Of a stretch of 64,000 bases of DNA, positions 1 through 8,874 are shown one piece after another. Every line of letters begins with the position of its first letter. Position 1 is the first letter of the stretch. The position numbers and the translations under genes were made by a program. This stretch comes from Nonomuraea antri (GTDB lineage: Bacteria; Actinomycetota; Actinomycetes; Streptosporangiales; Streptosporangiaceae): NCBI RefSeq assembly GCF_013283785.1, contig NZ_JABCPZ010000023.1:1-64000 (forward strand), read 5' to 3'. The notes below the pieces were generated by a model, which saw nothing but the letters and a program-made list of their open reading frames with translations, was not told where the DNA came from and ran no database searches.

Positions 1-467
1 GGCTGCGGGCGGTGGGGGCGCCGATCCGGGGGCTGCCCGAGAAGTTGCTGATGGTGTGGTCGGGGGCGTTGATCGTCGCCGCGGTCATCCCGACCACGCC
101 CATCGGCCACGACCTGACCACGACCGCGCTGATCCACCGGTACGTGTCGGTGGCCGCGTTCGTGAGCCTGCCCGCGGCGGGGGCGCTGCTGGTGCCCAGG
201 CTGGCCGCGCACGCCGAGTGGAAGCCGGTGGCCAGGACGGTCGAGTGGGTGACGCTGGCGGGCGGTTTCGGGGTGCTGGCGATCACGTACGTGGCGATGC
301 CGGGCGAGCGGGTGCTGATCGGGCTGGTGGAGCGGCTGCTGCTGGGCGCCGAGGTGGGGTTGCTGGCCGTGCTGGCGGCCTGGCTGGTGCGGGTGGTGTG
401 GGTCCGGCGGACCTCACAGGCCGCAAATTTCACGACTTATCACAGATTTATCGCTAGTCGATCTTAA
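1..467 (+). CDS. DUF998-like multi-pass membrane protein, 3' part
   Basis: The reading frame is open to the left edge, so the true start is probably outside the window; an internal GTG at 12 could also be used. About 150 residues are visible with four hydrophobic stretches, roughly residues 14-30, 40-62, 78-98 and 102-127. A short loop with GERVLIGLVERLL precedes the last span, the pattern I associate with the C-terminal half of DUF998 membrane proteins. DUF998 proteins have no established biochemical role. The gene ends with TAA just before an AT-richer stretch that probably holds the promoter of the downstream kinase. The family call is from pattern memory only. Confidence 0.55.
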   Translation, partial: LRAVGAPIRGLPEKLLMVWSGALIVAAVIPTTPIGHDLTTTALIHRYVSVAAFVSLPAAGALLVPRLAAHAEWKPVARTVEWVTLAGGFGVLAITYVAMPGERVLIGLVERLLLGAEVGLLAVLAAWLVRVVWVRRTSQAANFTTYHRFIASRS

Positions 468-523
468 AATGGTCCGATTTGCTGCTATTCTCTCCCGCGA
501 TCTTCTATCCGGGAGCGGGTGTC

Positions 524-2713
524 ATGGCATCGGGCAGATCTATCAGGTTCAAGATCTCGACGCTGCTCGTCATCCCCCTGATCTCCCTGGTCGCGCTCTG
601 GGCCTTCGCCGCGAGCACGACCACGGGTCAGGCGCTGAACCTGCTCAAGGTCGAGACGTTCTGGTCCGGTGTCATCAACCACACCGACGCCCTCGTCACC
701 GACCTGCAGAACGAACGCCTGGCCTCCGCTGAGCGGCTGGCCGGCGTCGCCACCGACCCGGCCGCGCTGTCCGCCGCCCGGGCCAAGGCGGACAAGACCA
801 GGAAGGCCCTGACCGACAGCGTCCTGTCGCAGGACGTCAGGGACTCGATGACGGCCGAGATGAAGACGCGCCTGCAAGGCGTGCTGGCCGCCGTGGACAA
901 CCTCTCCGACACCCGGCGCCGGGTGGACGAGGGCAAGCTCACCGGCAGAGACCTGATCACCAGGTACGCGACCGTCTCGGACGCGGTGCACCTGCTGTAC
1001 TCCACGTTCACGATCAGCACCGACGTGGAGCTCTCGCTCCAGGCGCAGGGCCTGATCGCCGCCGACGAGGTACGCGAGCTGCTCAGCCGCGAGCACGCGC
1101 TGATCGTCGCGGTGAACGGCAAGATCGAGCACGCGGACATGCACCTGGTGGCCGGGATCGACGGCACCAGGCGCTTCCTGTTCCCCAAGGCCCTGGCCCA
1201 GCTCGACCCCGAGCTGCGCGCGCCGTTCGAGAAGCTGGAGGCCTCCTCCAGGTACGCCACGATGGAGCGGGTGCTCACCGGCTACATCGCGGCCCAGCCC
1301 GTCGACATGCAGATCTGGCGCGGGCTGGCCGACCCGGTGCTCAAGGAGTACACCGAGGCCGTCTGGAGCACCGGCGGGGAGCTGCTGTCCAGGATGGAGC
1401 CTGCGGGCGTGTCGATCCTGGTGCAGGCCGCCATCGCGGGCGCGCTGGGGCTCATCGCGGTCGTCTTCTCGATCTTCATCTCGGTGCGGCTGGGCCGCCG
1501 CATCACCAGGGAGCTGGCCGGCCTGCGCCGCACCGCGCTGGACCTGTCGGAGATCAGGCTGCCCGACGTGGTGGCCAAGCTGCGCAGGGGCGAGAGCGTG
1601 GACATCGCGTCCGAGGCCCCGGCCATCACCGTCGGCTCCGACGCGACCAGCGAGGTCGCCGACCTGGCCGCGGCGTTCGACAGCGTGCAGAGCACCGCCG
1701 TGGACGCCGCCGTCGAGCAGGCCAGAATGCGCGAAGGCATCGCGCAGGCGCTGCGCAACCTGGCCAGGCGCAGCCAGTCGCTGCTGCAGCGCCAGCTCAA
1801 GCTGCTGGACGAGATGCAGCGCCAGACCGAGGAGCCGGAAGCGCTCGAGCACCTGTTCAAGCTCGACCACCTGACCACCCGCATGCGCCGCCACGCCGAG
1901 GGCCTGGTACTGCTGTCCGGCGGCTCGGCCGGCCGCAGGTGGCGCGGCACGATCCCGATGGAGGACGTGCTGAGCGGCTCCGCCGCCCAGATCGAGGAGT
2001 ACACCCGCGTCCGCGTCTACCCGATGCCCGAGTACGGGGTGTCGGGCGGCACCGTGGCCGACCTCATGCACCTGTTCGCCGAACTGATCGAGAACGCCAC
2101 CTCGTTCTCCGCCCCGAACAACGAGATCTCCGTACGCGGTGAGATGGTCGGCCGCGGCTTCGCGGTCGAGATCGAGGACCGCGGCCTGGGCATGTCCGAG
2201 GAGATCCGCAGGTCCATCAACGAGCGGCTGGCCAGCCCGCCCGACTTCGACCCGGCGCAGACCGAGCGGCTGGGGTTCGCGGTGGTCGGCATGCTCGCCG
2301 CCAAGCACGGGATCAAGGTCACGCTCAAGCCCTCGCCGTTCGGCGGCACGACCGCGATCGTGCTGGTGCCCAGGACGCTGGTCGAGCACGTGCCCGCGCC
2401 GGTGGAGCCGCTGCGGTTCGAGTCGGTCTCCGTCTCCGTGGTCAGGCCGGACACCGAGACCACCGGCGACGGCGAGCTGCCGCGCCGGGTGCGCACGACC
2501 AAGCGGGGGGTGACCTCACCGGTCGGGCAGCCGCAGGAGCCGGTGCTGCCCCGCCGGGTACGCCAGACGAACCTGCCGCAGCGGCAGGAGCACGTGTCCC
2601 ACGTACCGGAGGAGCGTTCGCCCGAGCAGACCAGGGCGCTGCTCTCCTCGCTTCAGTCCGGCTGGCAGCGGGGGCGCCAGGACAGCGATCAGGATGGGGG
2701 ATCTCAATCGTGA
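524..2713 (+). CDS. cvnA: NIT-domain sensor histidine kinase, CvnA-like
   Basis: A 729-residue membrane sensor of the conservon kinase class. ATG 524 is chosen because GGGAGCGGG lies 5 to 12 bases upstream and the protein then starts MASGRSIRFK, matching the paralogue at 6618. Order: membrane span about 11-31, extracytoplasmic nitrate/nitrite-sensing (NIT) type helical domain about 45-290, second span about 297-323, HAMP linker, a dimerisation-like helix with LDHLTTRMRRH, and a HATPase domain with N-box near 515-530 (ELIENA) and G-box near 548-556 (DRGLGM). The Arg/Pro-rich tail carries LPRRVR motifs typical of this class. It overlaps the DUF742 gene by four bases (GTGA), so the two are probably co-translated. 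Conservon kinases feed a GTPase switch in Streptomyces; here no GTPase or roadblock gene follows on this strand. Confidence 0.85.
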   Translation: MASGRSIRFKISTLLVIPLISLVALWAFAASTTTGQALNLLKVETFWSGVINHTDALVTDLQNERLASAERLAGVATDPAALSAARAKADKTRKALTDSVLSQDVRDSMTAEMKTRLQGVLAAVDNLSDTRRRVDEGKLTGRDLITRYATVSDAVHLLYSTFTISTDVELSLQAQGLIAADEVRELLSREHALIVAVNGKIEHADMHLVAGIDGTRRFLFPKALAQLDPELRAPFEKLEASSRYATMERVLTGYIAAQPVDMQIWRGLADPVLKEYTEAVWSTGGELLSRMEPAGVSILVQAAIAGALGLIAVVFSIFISVRLGRRITRELAGLRRTALDLSEIRLPDVVAKLRRGESVDIASEAPAITVGSDATSEVADLAAAFDSVQSTAVDAAVEQARMREGIAQALRNLARRSQSLLQRQLKLLDEMQRQTEEPEALEHLFKLDHLTTRMRRHAEGLVLLSGGSAGRRWRGTIPMEDVLSGSAAQIEEYTRVRVYPMPEYGVSGGTVADLMHLFAELIENATSFSAPNNEISVRGEMVGRGFAVEIEDRGLGMSEEIRRSINERLASPPDFDPAQTERLGFAVVGMLAAKHGIKVTLKPSPFGGTTAIVLVPRTLVEHVPAPVEPLRFESVSVSVVRPDTETTGDGELPRRVRTTKRGVTSPVGQPQEPVLPRRVRQTNLPQRQEHVSHVPEERSPEQTRALLSSLQSGWQRGRQDSDQDGGSQS

Positions 2714-3084
2714 GTCGCGACCACGAGTGGGTTGACGAGGAGGCCGGGCCTGTCGTGCGCCCGTACGCGGTGACCCGCGGACGCACCAGGCCCACGTCCG
2801 CCTCGCTCGACCTGCTGGCGACGGTCGGATTGACCGGGCTGCCGGTGCCGGCCAAGGCCGAGCTGAGCACCCAGCACCGGCGGTTGTTGAGCTGCGTGGC
2901 CGGAGGGAGCCGGCCCGTGGCCGAGGTGGCCTCGGAACTGGGGCTGCCGGTGGGGGTGATCAGGGTGTTGCTGAGCGACCTGCTCGATTACGGGCTGGTC
3001 GCGGTGCGTCCGCCGGTCGACCGGGGCGCCACGCCTACGGAGAGCCTGCTGCGTGAGGTGATCAACGGGCTTCGTGCCCTCTGA
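2710..3084 (+). CDS. cvnC: DUF742 protein, CvnC-like
   Basis: A 124-residue cytosolic protein. It has the DUF742 hallmarks: an N-terminal DEEAGPVVRPYA motif, a central helix-turn-helix-like section with VAEVASELGLPVGVIRVLL, and the C-terminal EVINGLRAL. The GTG start overlaps the kinase stop. It is closely similar to the DUF742 protein at 3690-4061, which shares the C-terminal EVINGLRAL and DEEAGP motifs, so the two are paralogues. In conservons DUF742 protein interacts within the kinase/roadblock/GTPase complex; its exact role is not known to me. Here it is the last gene of a two-gene unit, followed directly by a hairpin terminator. Confidence 0.85.
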   Translation: MSRDHEWVDEEAGPVVRPYAVTRGRTRPTSASLDLLATVGLTGLPVPAKAELSTQHRRLLSCVAGGSRPVAEVASELGLPVGVIRVLLSDLLDYGLVAVRPPVDRGATPTESLLREVINGLRAL

Positions 3085-3085
3085 C

Positions 3086-3118
3086 GGCCCGCGCCGGGGG
3101 GAACGGCGGCGCGGGGCC
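3086..3118. terminator. bidirectional hairpin between convergent conservons
   Basis: Arms GGCCCGCGCCG (3086-3096) and CGGCGCGGGGCC (3107-3118) pair over 11 bp with one bulged G and a 10-base loop. It starts two bases after the DUF742 stop and ends 18 bases before the GTPase stop on the other strand, so it can end transcription from both sides. There is no clear T-run, as is common in GC-rich actinomycetes. Confidence 0.65.
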
Positions 3119-3136
3119 AAAGGGTCCGCAGGGGGA

Positions 3137-3709
3137 TCAGTTCGCGGAGGTCAGAGTCCGCAGTGAGTGCTCGACCAGGGCGATCATGACTTCCTTGGCC
3201 GACGCGCGCCGCCGCACGTCGCACAGCAGCACCGGCACGTCGTCGTCCAGGTCGAGTGCGATGCGCACGTCGTCCACGCTGTGCCTGTCGGCGCCGTCGA
3301 AGCAGTTCACCGCCACCACGAACGGCGTGCCGCGCTGCTCGAAGTAGTCGACGGACGGGAAGCAGTCGGTCAGCCGCCGGGTGTCGGCGATCACGACCGC
3401 GCCCAGCGCGCCGTAGCTGAGCTCGTCCCACATGAACCAGAACCGCTCCTGCCCGGGCGTGCCGAACAGGTACACGACCAGGCCATCACGGATGGTGATG
3501 CGGCCGAAGTCCATCGCCACCGTGGTGGTGGTCTTGCCTTCCACGCCGTCGAGGTCGTCCACCCCGATCCCGCGGTCGGAGAGCACCTCCTCCGTGCGCA
3601 GCGGCTTGATCTCGCTGATCGCGCCGACCAGCGTGGTCTTGCCCACGCCGAACCCCCCGGCGATGAGGATCTTCAGCGCTACGGGGTCCTCAGAGAGCAC
3701 GGAGTCCAT
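3137..3709 (-). CDS. cvnD: conservon Ras-like GTPase, CvnD-type
   Basis: A 190-residue small GTP-binding protein. P-loop GGFGVGKT is at residues 18-25. The switch-II segment reads FGTPGQERF (about 82-90), with GT replacing the D of the usual DxxGQ, as in bacterial MglA/CvnD relatives. The base-recognition motif is degenerate: NCFD (135-138) rather than NKxD. ATG 3709 is preceded by GGAAG at good spacing, and the gene overlaps the end of DUF742 by 20 bases. It is the last gene of the cvnA-B-C-D operon. CvnD proteins are thought to cycle between GTP and GDP as the output of the NIT kinase/roadblock module at the membrane. It could also serve the reduced conservon that converges on it. Confidence 0.92.
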   Translation of the reverse strand: MDSVLSEDPVALKILIAGGFGVGKTTLVGAISEIKPLRTEEVLSDRGIGVDDLDGVEGKTTTTVAMDFGRITIRDGLVVYLFGTPGQERFWFMWDELSYGALGAVVIADTRRLTDCFPSVDYFEQRGTPFVVAVNCFDGADRHSVDDVRIALDLDDDVPVLLCDVRRRASAKEVMIALVEHSLRTLTSAN

Positions 3710-4061
3710 TGATCACTTCCTTGAGAATGCGCTCATTCGTCCGCGACCCGGCCGATGAGGGTGAGGTCACCGAGACGAGGCCGTGGTCAAGCAGGTCGCC
3801 GAGCAGCACCCGGACGACGCCGACAGGCAGGTCGAGCTCGACGGCCAGGTCGGCCACCGAGATCGGGCTTCGCGCCGCCCGCAGAATGAGCTGTTGCTCA
3901 GGCCCCAGAGAGTCGTGGCCGGCGGAGGGGCCGCGTACGGCGCGCACGGTCGCGATGAGGTCGAGGCCCTCCCCAGAGGATCTCGTGCGGCCGCGGATGA
4001 GAGCATAAGGCCGGACGATCGGTCCCGCCTCCTCATCCATCCACTGCGGGCTGTCGCTCAT
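3690..4061 (-). CDS. cvnC: DUF742 protein, CvnC
   Basis: A 123-residue DUF742 protein, third gene of the complete conservon. Visible motifs are DEEAGPIVRPYA near the N-terminus, a winged-helix-like centre (SVADLAVELDLPVGVVRVLL) and C-terminal KEVINGLRAL. Its ATG overlaps the roadblock gene stop by four bases, and its own 3' end overlaps cvnD by 20 bases, so translation of cvnB-C-D is probably coupled. It is a paralogue of the protein at 2710-3084. Confidence 0.9.
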   Translation of the reverse strand: MSDSPQWMDEEAGPIVRPYALIRGRTRSSGEGLDLIATVRAVRGPSAGHDSLGPEQQLILRAARSPISVADLAVELDLPVGVVRVLLGDLLDHGLVSVTSPSSAGSRTNERILKEVINGLRAL

Positions 4062-4465
4062 GGCGTGCCCGTGCGCGGGTTGGTGGTGATGTGCTGGCCC
4101 ACCCGCTTGACCAGCATCGCCATCTCGTAGGCGATATGACCGACGTCGACGTTCGCGTCGGCGATCACCGCGAGGCAGGTGCCCTGCCCGGCCGCGGTCA
4201 CGAACAGGAACGCCGTCTCCATCTCCACGATGGTCTGACGGACGTCGCCGCCGCCGAAATGCCGCCCGGTGCCGCGCGCCAGGCTCTGGAAGCCGGCCGC
4301 CACGGCCGACAGATGCTCGGCGTCCTCGCGGGTCAGGCCCTTGGAATAGCCGACCGCCAGGCCGTCCGTCGAAAGGATCACGGCCTGGCGTACCGCGGCC
4401 ACCCTGCTGGTCAGGTCGTCGAGGAGCCAGTTCAGCTCACCGGTGTTGGTGGTCGGCACACTCAT
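4058..4465 (-). CDS. cvnB: roadblock/LC7 protein, CvnB
   Basis: A 135-residue roadblock/LC7-domain protein. The family pattern is clear: N-terminal LNWLLDDLTSRV helix, VILSTDGLAVGYS strand-turn, GFQSLA helix, the hydrophobic strand AFLFVTAAGQGTCLAVI, then the last helix IAYEMAMLVKRVG. Roadblock proteins act as GTPase regulators, activators or scaffolds for small GTPases such as MglA; the partner here is presumably CvnD. It overlaps cvnA upstream (ATGA at 4462-4465) and cvnC downstream by four bases each. It is the only roadblock gene in the window, although there are two conservon kinases. Confidence 0.92.
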   Translation of the reverse strand: MSVPTTNTGELNWLLDDLTSRVAAVRQAVILSTDGLAVGYSKGLTREDAEHLSAVAAGFQSLARGTGRHFGGGDVRQTIVEMETAFLFVTAAGQGTCLAVIADANVDVGHIAYEMAMLVKRVGQHITTNPRTGTP

Positions 4466-6618
4466 GCGTCCCCCTCATCATTGTCTTCTTCTCGTGCGCG
4501 CTGATTGCCCCGCTGGAACGCGGAGAACAGGTCGCGTACCTCATCGGGAGAGCGTTCGGTCTTCTTCTCCTCCGGCTCCACGGCCGGCTCGGGAAGCTCT
4601 GCGGGCGCTTCCTTGAGCTGTGGGGCCAGATTGGCCTGTCGTACGCGCCGCGGCAGCCCGGCATGGCTTCCCGAGCTGACCACCGCGAGGGCTTTCTTCC
4701 TGGTACGCGCGGGCAACGCCGGCATGTCGTCGCCGGATTCGACCGCCCCTGGCTCGGTGACCAGCGTTTTCGGCACCAGCACGATGGCGGTCGTGCCGCC
4801 GAAGGGCGAGCGCCGCAGCAGCACCTTGATGCCGTGCCTGGCGGCGAGCCTGGCCACCACGAACAGGCCGAGCCTGTCGCTGTCGGCCAGGTCGAACTCG
4901 GGCGGGTCGGCCAGCATGGCGTTGAACGCGGCGTACTCGCTGGGCGACAGCCCGAGCCCGCGGTCCTCCACCTCGATCGCGTAACCGTTGCTGACCAGGT
5001 CGCCGCGCACCTGGACGGAGGTGTCCGGGGGCGAGTAGATGGTGGCGTTCTCGATCAGCTCGGCCACCAGGTGGGTCAGGTCGGTCGCGGAGCCGCCGTC
5101 GAAGGCGCTGTCCGGCATGGTCTCGACGTTGACCCGGGTGTAGTCCTCGACCTCGGCCACGGCGGCGCGGACGATGTCGATCACCGCGACGGGCTTGCGC
5201 CACACGCGGGCGGGGGCCGAGCCGGACAGGATGAGCAGGCTCTCCGCGTGCCGCCGCATGCGCGTGGTCAGGTGGTCCAGGCGGAAGAGCTCTTCGAGCT
5301 GGTCGGGGTCGTGCGTGCGGCGCTGCATGCCGTCGAGCAGCGCGAGCTGGCGGTGCAGCAGGCCCTGCTTGCGCCTGGCCAGGTTGAGGAACACCAGGCT
5401 GACGCCGCGGCGCAGCGCGGCCTGGCCGACCGCGGCCTGCACCGCGGTGTGCTGCACGGAGCCGAAGGCCCTGGCCACGTCGATGATCTCGGCGGAGCCG
5501 CTCACCTTGATGGCCTTGGTCTCCTTCCCCACGTTCACGTCCTCGCCCTTGCGTAGCCGTTCCACGACGTCCGGGAGCCGCTGGGTGGACAGTTCCAGCG
5601 CCGCCGAACGCAGCCCCGCCATTTCGGCGGCGAGGCGACGACCGAAGCGTACCGAGATGATGATCGAGGCGAGTACCGCGATCAGGCCGACGCCGCCGGC
5701 GAACGCGATCCTGGCCACGGTGCCGTCGACGGCCTCGCCGCCCCGCTCGGTCACGACCGCGGTCGAGGTCACGGCGACCTTGTCGAGCTGGGCGGAGAGC
5801 TTGTCGACCGCGGAGTTCCAGGCGCCGGCGTCGTCCGGGGGCTCGCCGGTCTTGATGACCTGGCCCTCCATGGCGGCGAAGGTGAGGAACGGCTCGCCGG
5901 CGAAGAGCTGCTCGTAGGACCTGCGCAGCTCGACGTCGAGTCCGGCCAGGCCGCGCGCGTGCAGGAACTTCCTGGTGGCCGCGTACTCGGTGAAGGCGGA
6001 GATCTCCGGCGCGGTCAGATCCTCGTCGAGCAGCGCCGCGGTGATCAGGGCGTGCTGCCTGGCGATGAGCTCGCGGGCGTGGCCCATGGTCTGCAGCGAG
6101 GCGGCCTGCTGGTAGAGCGCCAGGTCGGAGACGGAGACCAGGTGGTCGTAGAGCGCGTAGAGCGCGTCGAGGAGGTGGTTGTACTCGTTCAGGCCGGTCA
6201 GGCGGGAGCTGAGGCCGCCGTCGATGTCGGCCCGGATGGAGCCGAGCCGGTTGAGCCCGGTGGTCAAGGTGTCAAGTGGGCCGCCGAGGTCTTCGCTGAC
6301 CGCGTCGCCGGCCTCGGAGACGGCCCGCTGGAAGTCGTCGATCGCCCGGTCGGTGCGGGCCCGCTGCGCGCCCAGGTCCTCGGTGAGCTTACGGGTGGTG
6401 AGCGCCTGGGCCGAGCGCACCCGCTCGCCCTGTAACTGAATTCCCAGCTCGGTGGAGGAGACCCCGAGGGTTCGGTACAAGGTGTCGGCTCGCAGCAGTG
6501 ACTGTCCGTCGCCCATGGTGAGGTTGAGTACGAAACCCCAGAGCGCGCTCAGAGACAGGAGGGGTAGCAGCAGCAATAAAAAGATCTTGAACCGAATTGA
6601 CCGGTTTCGCGAGCCCAT
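4462..6618 (-). CDS. cvnA: NIT-domain sensor histidine kinase, CvnA
   Basis: A 718-residue kinase heading the complete conservon. ATG 6618 is preferred: GAGG lies seven bases upstream and the protein starts MGSRNRSIRFKIF, parallel to the kinase at 524. Span 1 is about 11-33, a helical NIT-type sensor region about 40-295, span 2 about 303-325, then HAMP, the LDHLTTRMRRHAE helix, and a HATPase domain with ELIENA and EDRGLGL. The C-terminal tail holds one LPRRVRQAN motif and an acidic end. Members of this class often lack a classical HisKA phospho-acceptor context, so signalling may go through protein-protein contact with CvnB/CvnD rather than phosphotransfer to a response regulator (inference). 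The 209 bases upstream separate it from the oxidoreductase gene and should carry its promoter. Confidence 0.9.
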   Translation of the reverse strand: MGSRNRSIRFKIFLLLLLPLLSLSALWGFVLNLTMGDGQSLLRADTLYRTLGVSSTELGIQLQGERVRSAQALTTRKLTEDLGAQRARTDRAIDDFQRAVSEAGDAVSEDLGGPLDTLTTGLNRLGSIRADIDGGLSSRLTGLNEYNHLLDALYALYDHLVSVSDLALYQQAASLQTMGHARELIARQHALITAALLDEDLTAPEISAFTEYAATRKFLHARGLAGLDVELRRSYEQLFAGEPFLTFAAMEGQVIKTGEPPDDAGAWNSAVDKLSAQLDKVAVTSTAVVTERGGEAVDGTVARIAFAGGVGLIAVLASIIISVRFGRRLAAEMAGLRSAALELSTQRLPDVVERLRKGEDVNVGKETKAIKVSGSAEIIDVARAFGSVQHTAVQAAVGQAALRRGVSLVFLNLARRKQGLLHRQLALLDGMQRRTHDPDQLEELFRLDHLTTRMRRHAESLLILSGSAPARVWRKPVAVIDIVRAAVAEVEDYTRVNVETMPDSAFDGGSATDLTHLVAELIENATIYSPPDTSVQVRGDLVSNGYAIEVEDRGLGLSPSEYAAFNAMLADPPEFDLADSDRLGLFVVARLAARHGIKVLLRRSPFGGTTAIVLVPKTLVTEPGAVESGDDMPALPARTRKKALAVVSSGSHAGLPRRVRQANLAPQLKEAPAELPEPAVEPEEKKTERSPDEVRDLFSAFQRGNQRAREEDNDEGDA

Positions 6619-6827
6619 GTCCCAACCTCGAGTCGAAGGGCATTTCCACACCTTGTGTAAATACACCTCCGGAAGATCGCACAGGAGACTAGCACCGTTT
6701 ATGGCTCCGCGCAGTGGGAGGAACGCGATGATTACCGTGATTATTGGGGCAAGTTCCGGCGCTCTCGTTGATCACTCTCCGTCGAGCCATCGTGACCAGG
6801 GAAATCACGCCGACCAGACCCGGTCGA

Positions 6828-8504
6828 TCACCGTGCCGCCGCGAGCTCTCGCACGGCCCGGCAGGCGGCGGTGATCGCGGCGTCGGTGCTGTCGGCGGGA
6901 CCCGTGCCGGCGCCCGCGTCGGAGCCCGCGATGGCGATCCTGCCGAAACGGCGCCGCGCGGTGTCGGCCGGGTACGGGCCGCCGGGGTGGAAGGCGTCCC
7001 ACGGGCGGCGGTAGCCGGCCGCGACCCCGTGCCCCCACCGGTGCACGGTGACGGCCTCGACGCCGAGGTCCGATCCCGCCCGGCCGAGCAGCCTGGCGAG
7101 CTGGTCGCGGACCGAGCGCTCCAGCTGCTCGAACGGCGTCCTGAGCAGTTCCCACCGGGCCGCCGCCGCCCCGGCGCGCGGGCCCAGCTCGGACCGGCAG
7201 GGCGCGGCGTACAGGCGCGCGGTGACCGAACCGTCGGCGGCCGGCGCGCCGAGCTCGCTCACGCACCAGTACGCCCCGGTCCAGCGGGTTCGCCCGGCCC
7301 GCCACGGCCCGGGCCCGCGCAGCCGCACGACGGCCTCCAGCACCGGCAGCCGGACGGCCGCGCGCAACGCCTGCCGCTGATCGGCGGGCAGATCGGGCAC
7401 CAGGTACGGGATGAACGCGTGCGGGCAGGCCAGGATCACCGCTCCCGCGGTCACCGTCCTGACCTCGTGGCCGTCGAAGTAGCCGACGACGGCCGCCGGG
7501 CCCTCGTCCCTGGCCAGCACGACCGGGCTGGACAGGCGGACGCGGACCCGGTTGCCCGGCCGGTCGAGTTCGCCGTCGTGGATCAGCCGGCCGGTCAGCG
7601 CGCGTACCAGCGCCGGGCCTGGCGCGTGCCGGGCCGGGCGCTCGTCCCACCGCCTGCGCACGCCTGCCGCGTTGAACCTGGACGGCTTCCCGCCGTCGAG
7701 CCCCAGCCCGCGAAAGCCCGGATAGCCCTGGCCCCAGGCGTCGATCGCGCCGAACGCCCGGGCGTCGCAGGCCCACTCGCGGCTGGGCAGGCTCCGGCAG
7801 AAGCGTTCCACGTCAGGATGCACCCGGCAGATCTCCAGCAGGAACCGCGAGTACGTCAGCCCGGCCAGCCGCTCCTGCTTGTCCTCGGCCGGCAGCCCGG
7901 GGAACCAGTCGGGCGGGTCCTCGTGGAGCGTCCGCAGCTCCCGCCTGGCCCGCTCGCCGAGCGGCAGCCCGCCGATCCAGTCCTGGCCGAGTTCGACCAG
8001 CCGGTCGGCGCCGAACGTCTCGGCGTCGCACATGACGCCGTCGTACGCGGCCGGCTGGTGGTGCGGTGGCGCGGGCGGGAACCCGAGCCGGTCGAGCAGG
8101 TCCTCCGTCTCCGGGGACGGTGACCTGATCTCCCCCGAGCTCTCCGGCCCAGGGCCGCCGACCTCGTCGCGGTTGTCCAGGACGAGCACCCGCGACCCCG
8201 GATGCCCGCGCAGCCATTCGTGGGCCGCGCTCAGCCCGCTCACCCCGCCGCCGGCCACCACCAGGTCGTAGGTCTCGCCGGTGTGCGCGGGCGGCCCGGC
8301 GTACCGCCAGAAGCGGCCGTCGCGCAGCGCGTGCGGGACGGCCAGCGCCTGCGCGGTGTCCCCGAGCAGCCGGAAGGGCGGCTCGGCGAGCGACGGGATC
8401 CCGGTGGACGCGTACCCGCCGGCCGCGCACCCGGCGGCGGTCACGGCGATGCCGTCGAAGAAATCGCGGCGGGAAATGGCGCGGTCCATCCCGAGGTCGT
8501 CCAT
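6828..8504 (-). CDS. Tat-exported FAD oxidoreductase, spermidine-dehydrogenase-like
   Basis: A 558-residue protein. ATG 8504 has GAGG nine bases upstream. A twin-arginine type leader (SRRDFFDGIAVTAAG, about 11-25) is followed by a dinucleotide-binding motif VVAGGGVSGLSAA near residues 85-97 and the FAD strand end RVLVLDNRDEVGG. The C-terminus has the FAD-contact pattern RIAIAGSDAGAGTGPADSTDAAITAA. The overall order, including DAWGQGYPGFRGLGLD, recalls SpdH-type NAD(P)-binding/FAD enzymes of actinomycetes. The usual GGHAKRNEF segment after the FAD strand and the HFPDGNASIARLLV-like segment are missing or rewritten, and the protein is shorter than that family, so substrate and even activity are uncertain. 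It is monocistronic, with a long divergent upstream region. Confidence 0.65.
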   Translation of the reverse strand: MDDLGMDRAISRRDFFDGIAVTAAGCAAGGYASTGIPSLAEPPFRLLGDTAQALAVPHALRDGRFWRYAGPPAHTGETYDLVVAGGGVSGLSAAHEWLRGHPGSRVLVLDNRDEVGGPGPESSGEIRSPSPETEDLLDRLGFPPAPPHHQPAAYDGVMCDAETFGADRLVELGQDWIGGLPLGERARRELRTLHEDPPDWFPGLPAEDKQERLAGLTYSRFLLEICRVHPDVERFCRSLPSREWACDARAFGAIDAWGQGYPGFRGLGLDGGKPSRFNAAGVRRRWDERPARHAPGPALVRALTGRLIHDGELDRPGNRVRVRLSSPVVLARDEGPAAVVGYFDGHEVRTVTAGAVILACPHAFIPYLVPDLPADQRQALRAAVRLPVLEAVVRLRGPGPWRAGRTRWTGAYWCVSELGAPAADGSVTARLYAAPCRSELGPRAGAAAARWELLRTPFEQLERSVRDQLARLLGRAGSDLGVEAVTVHRWGHGVAAGYRRPWDAFHPGGPYPADTARRRFGRIAIAGSDAGAGTGPADSTDAAITAACRAVRELAAAR

Positions 8505-8874
8505 GTCGCCGATCCTCGGCAGCGCCGCCGAATGTCGCTCAGTGGCGCGCAGCGGGACGAGGAACATTTTGCGCGACCTATTACGGCGAATGCCCCTTTG
8601 GCGTGCTGTCTGGAATGCCGTGAACAGGGGGATCTGGGGTGGCCTGGACGCCGAGGCCCGGGAGCCCGAGCCCGCCGACCTGGAGCCCGTCCGGCCGTCG
8701 CGCCTCGCGACGCGACCGCCGAGGCGACCGCAGTGGCGGGCGCCCCTGGGGGCCGGTGAACCGGAAATCCCTCGTGAAACCCCCGAATTCCATTGATAGC
8801 GGCGTTGCTCGGTTGTCTGGTCGCCGATTCCTCTAGCGTTTTTTCTGATGCCGCCAGAGGAATTGGAGAAATTC
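8505..8874. other. 370-base divergent intergenic region
   Basis: No supportable gene. The left half is GC-rich. The right end (8796-8850) is AT-richer and should hold the promoter of the lipoprotein gene; TTGTCT near 8814 and TAGCGT near 8834 with 15 bases between them are a possible weak promoter. The promoter of the oxidoreductase must lie in the left part, where I see no consensus boxes. Confidence 0.4.
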
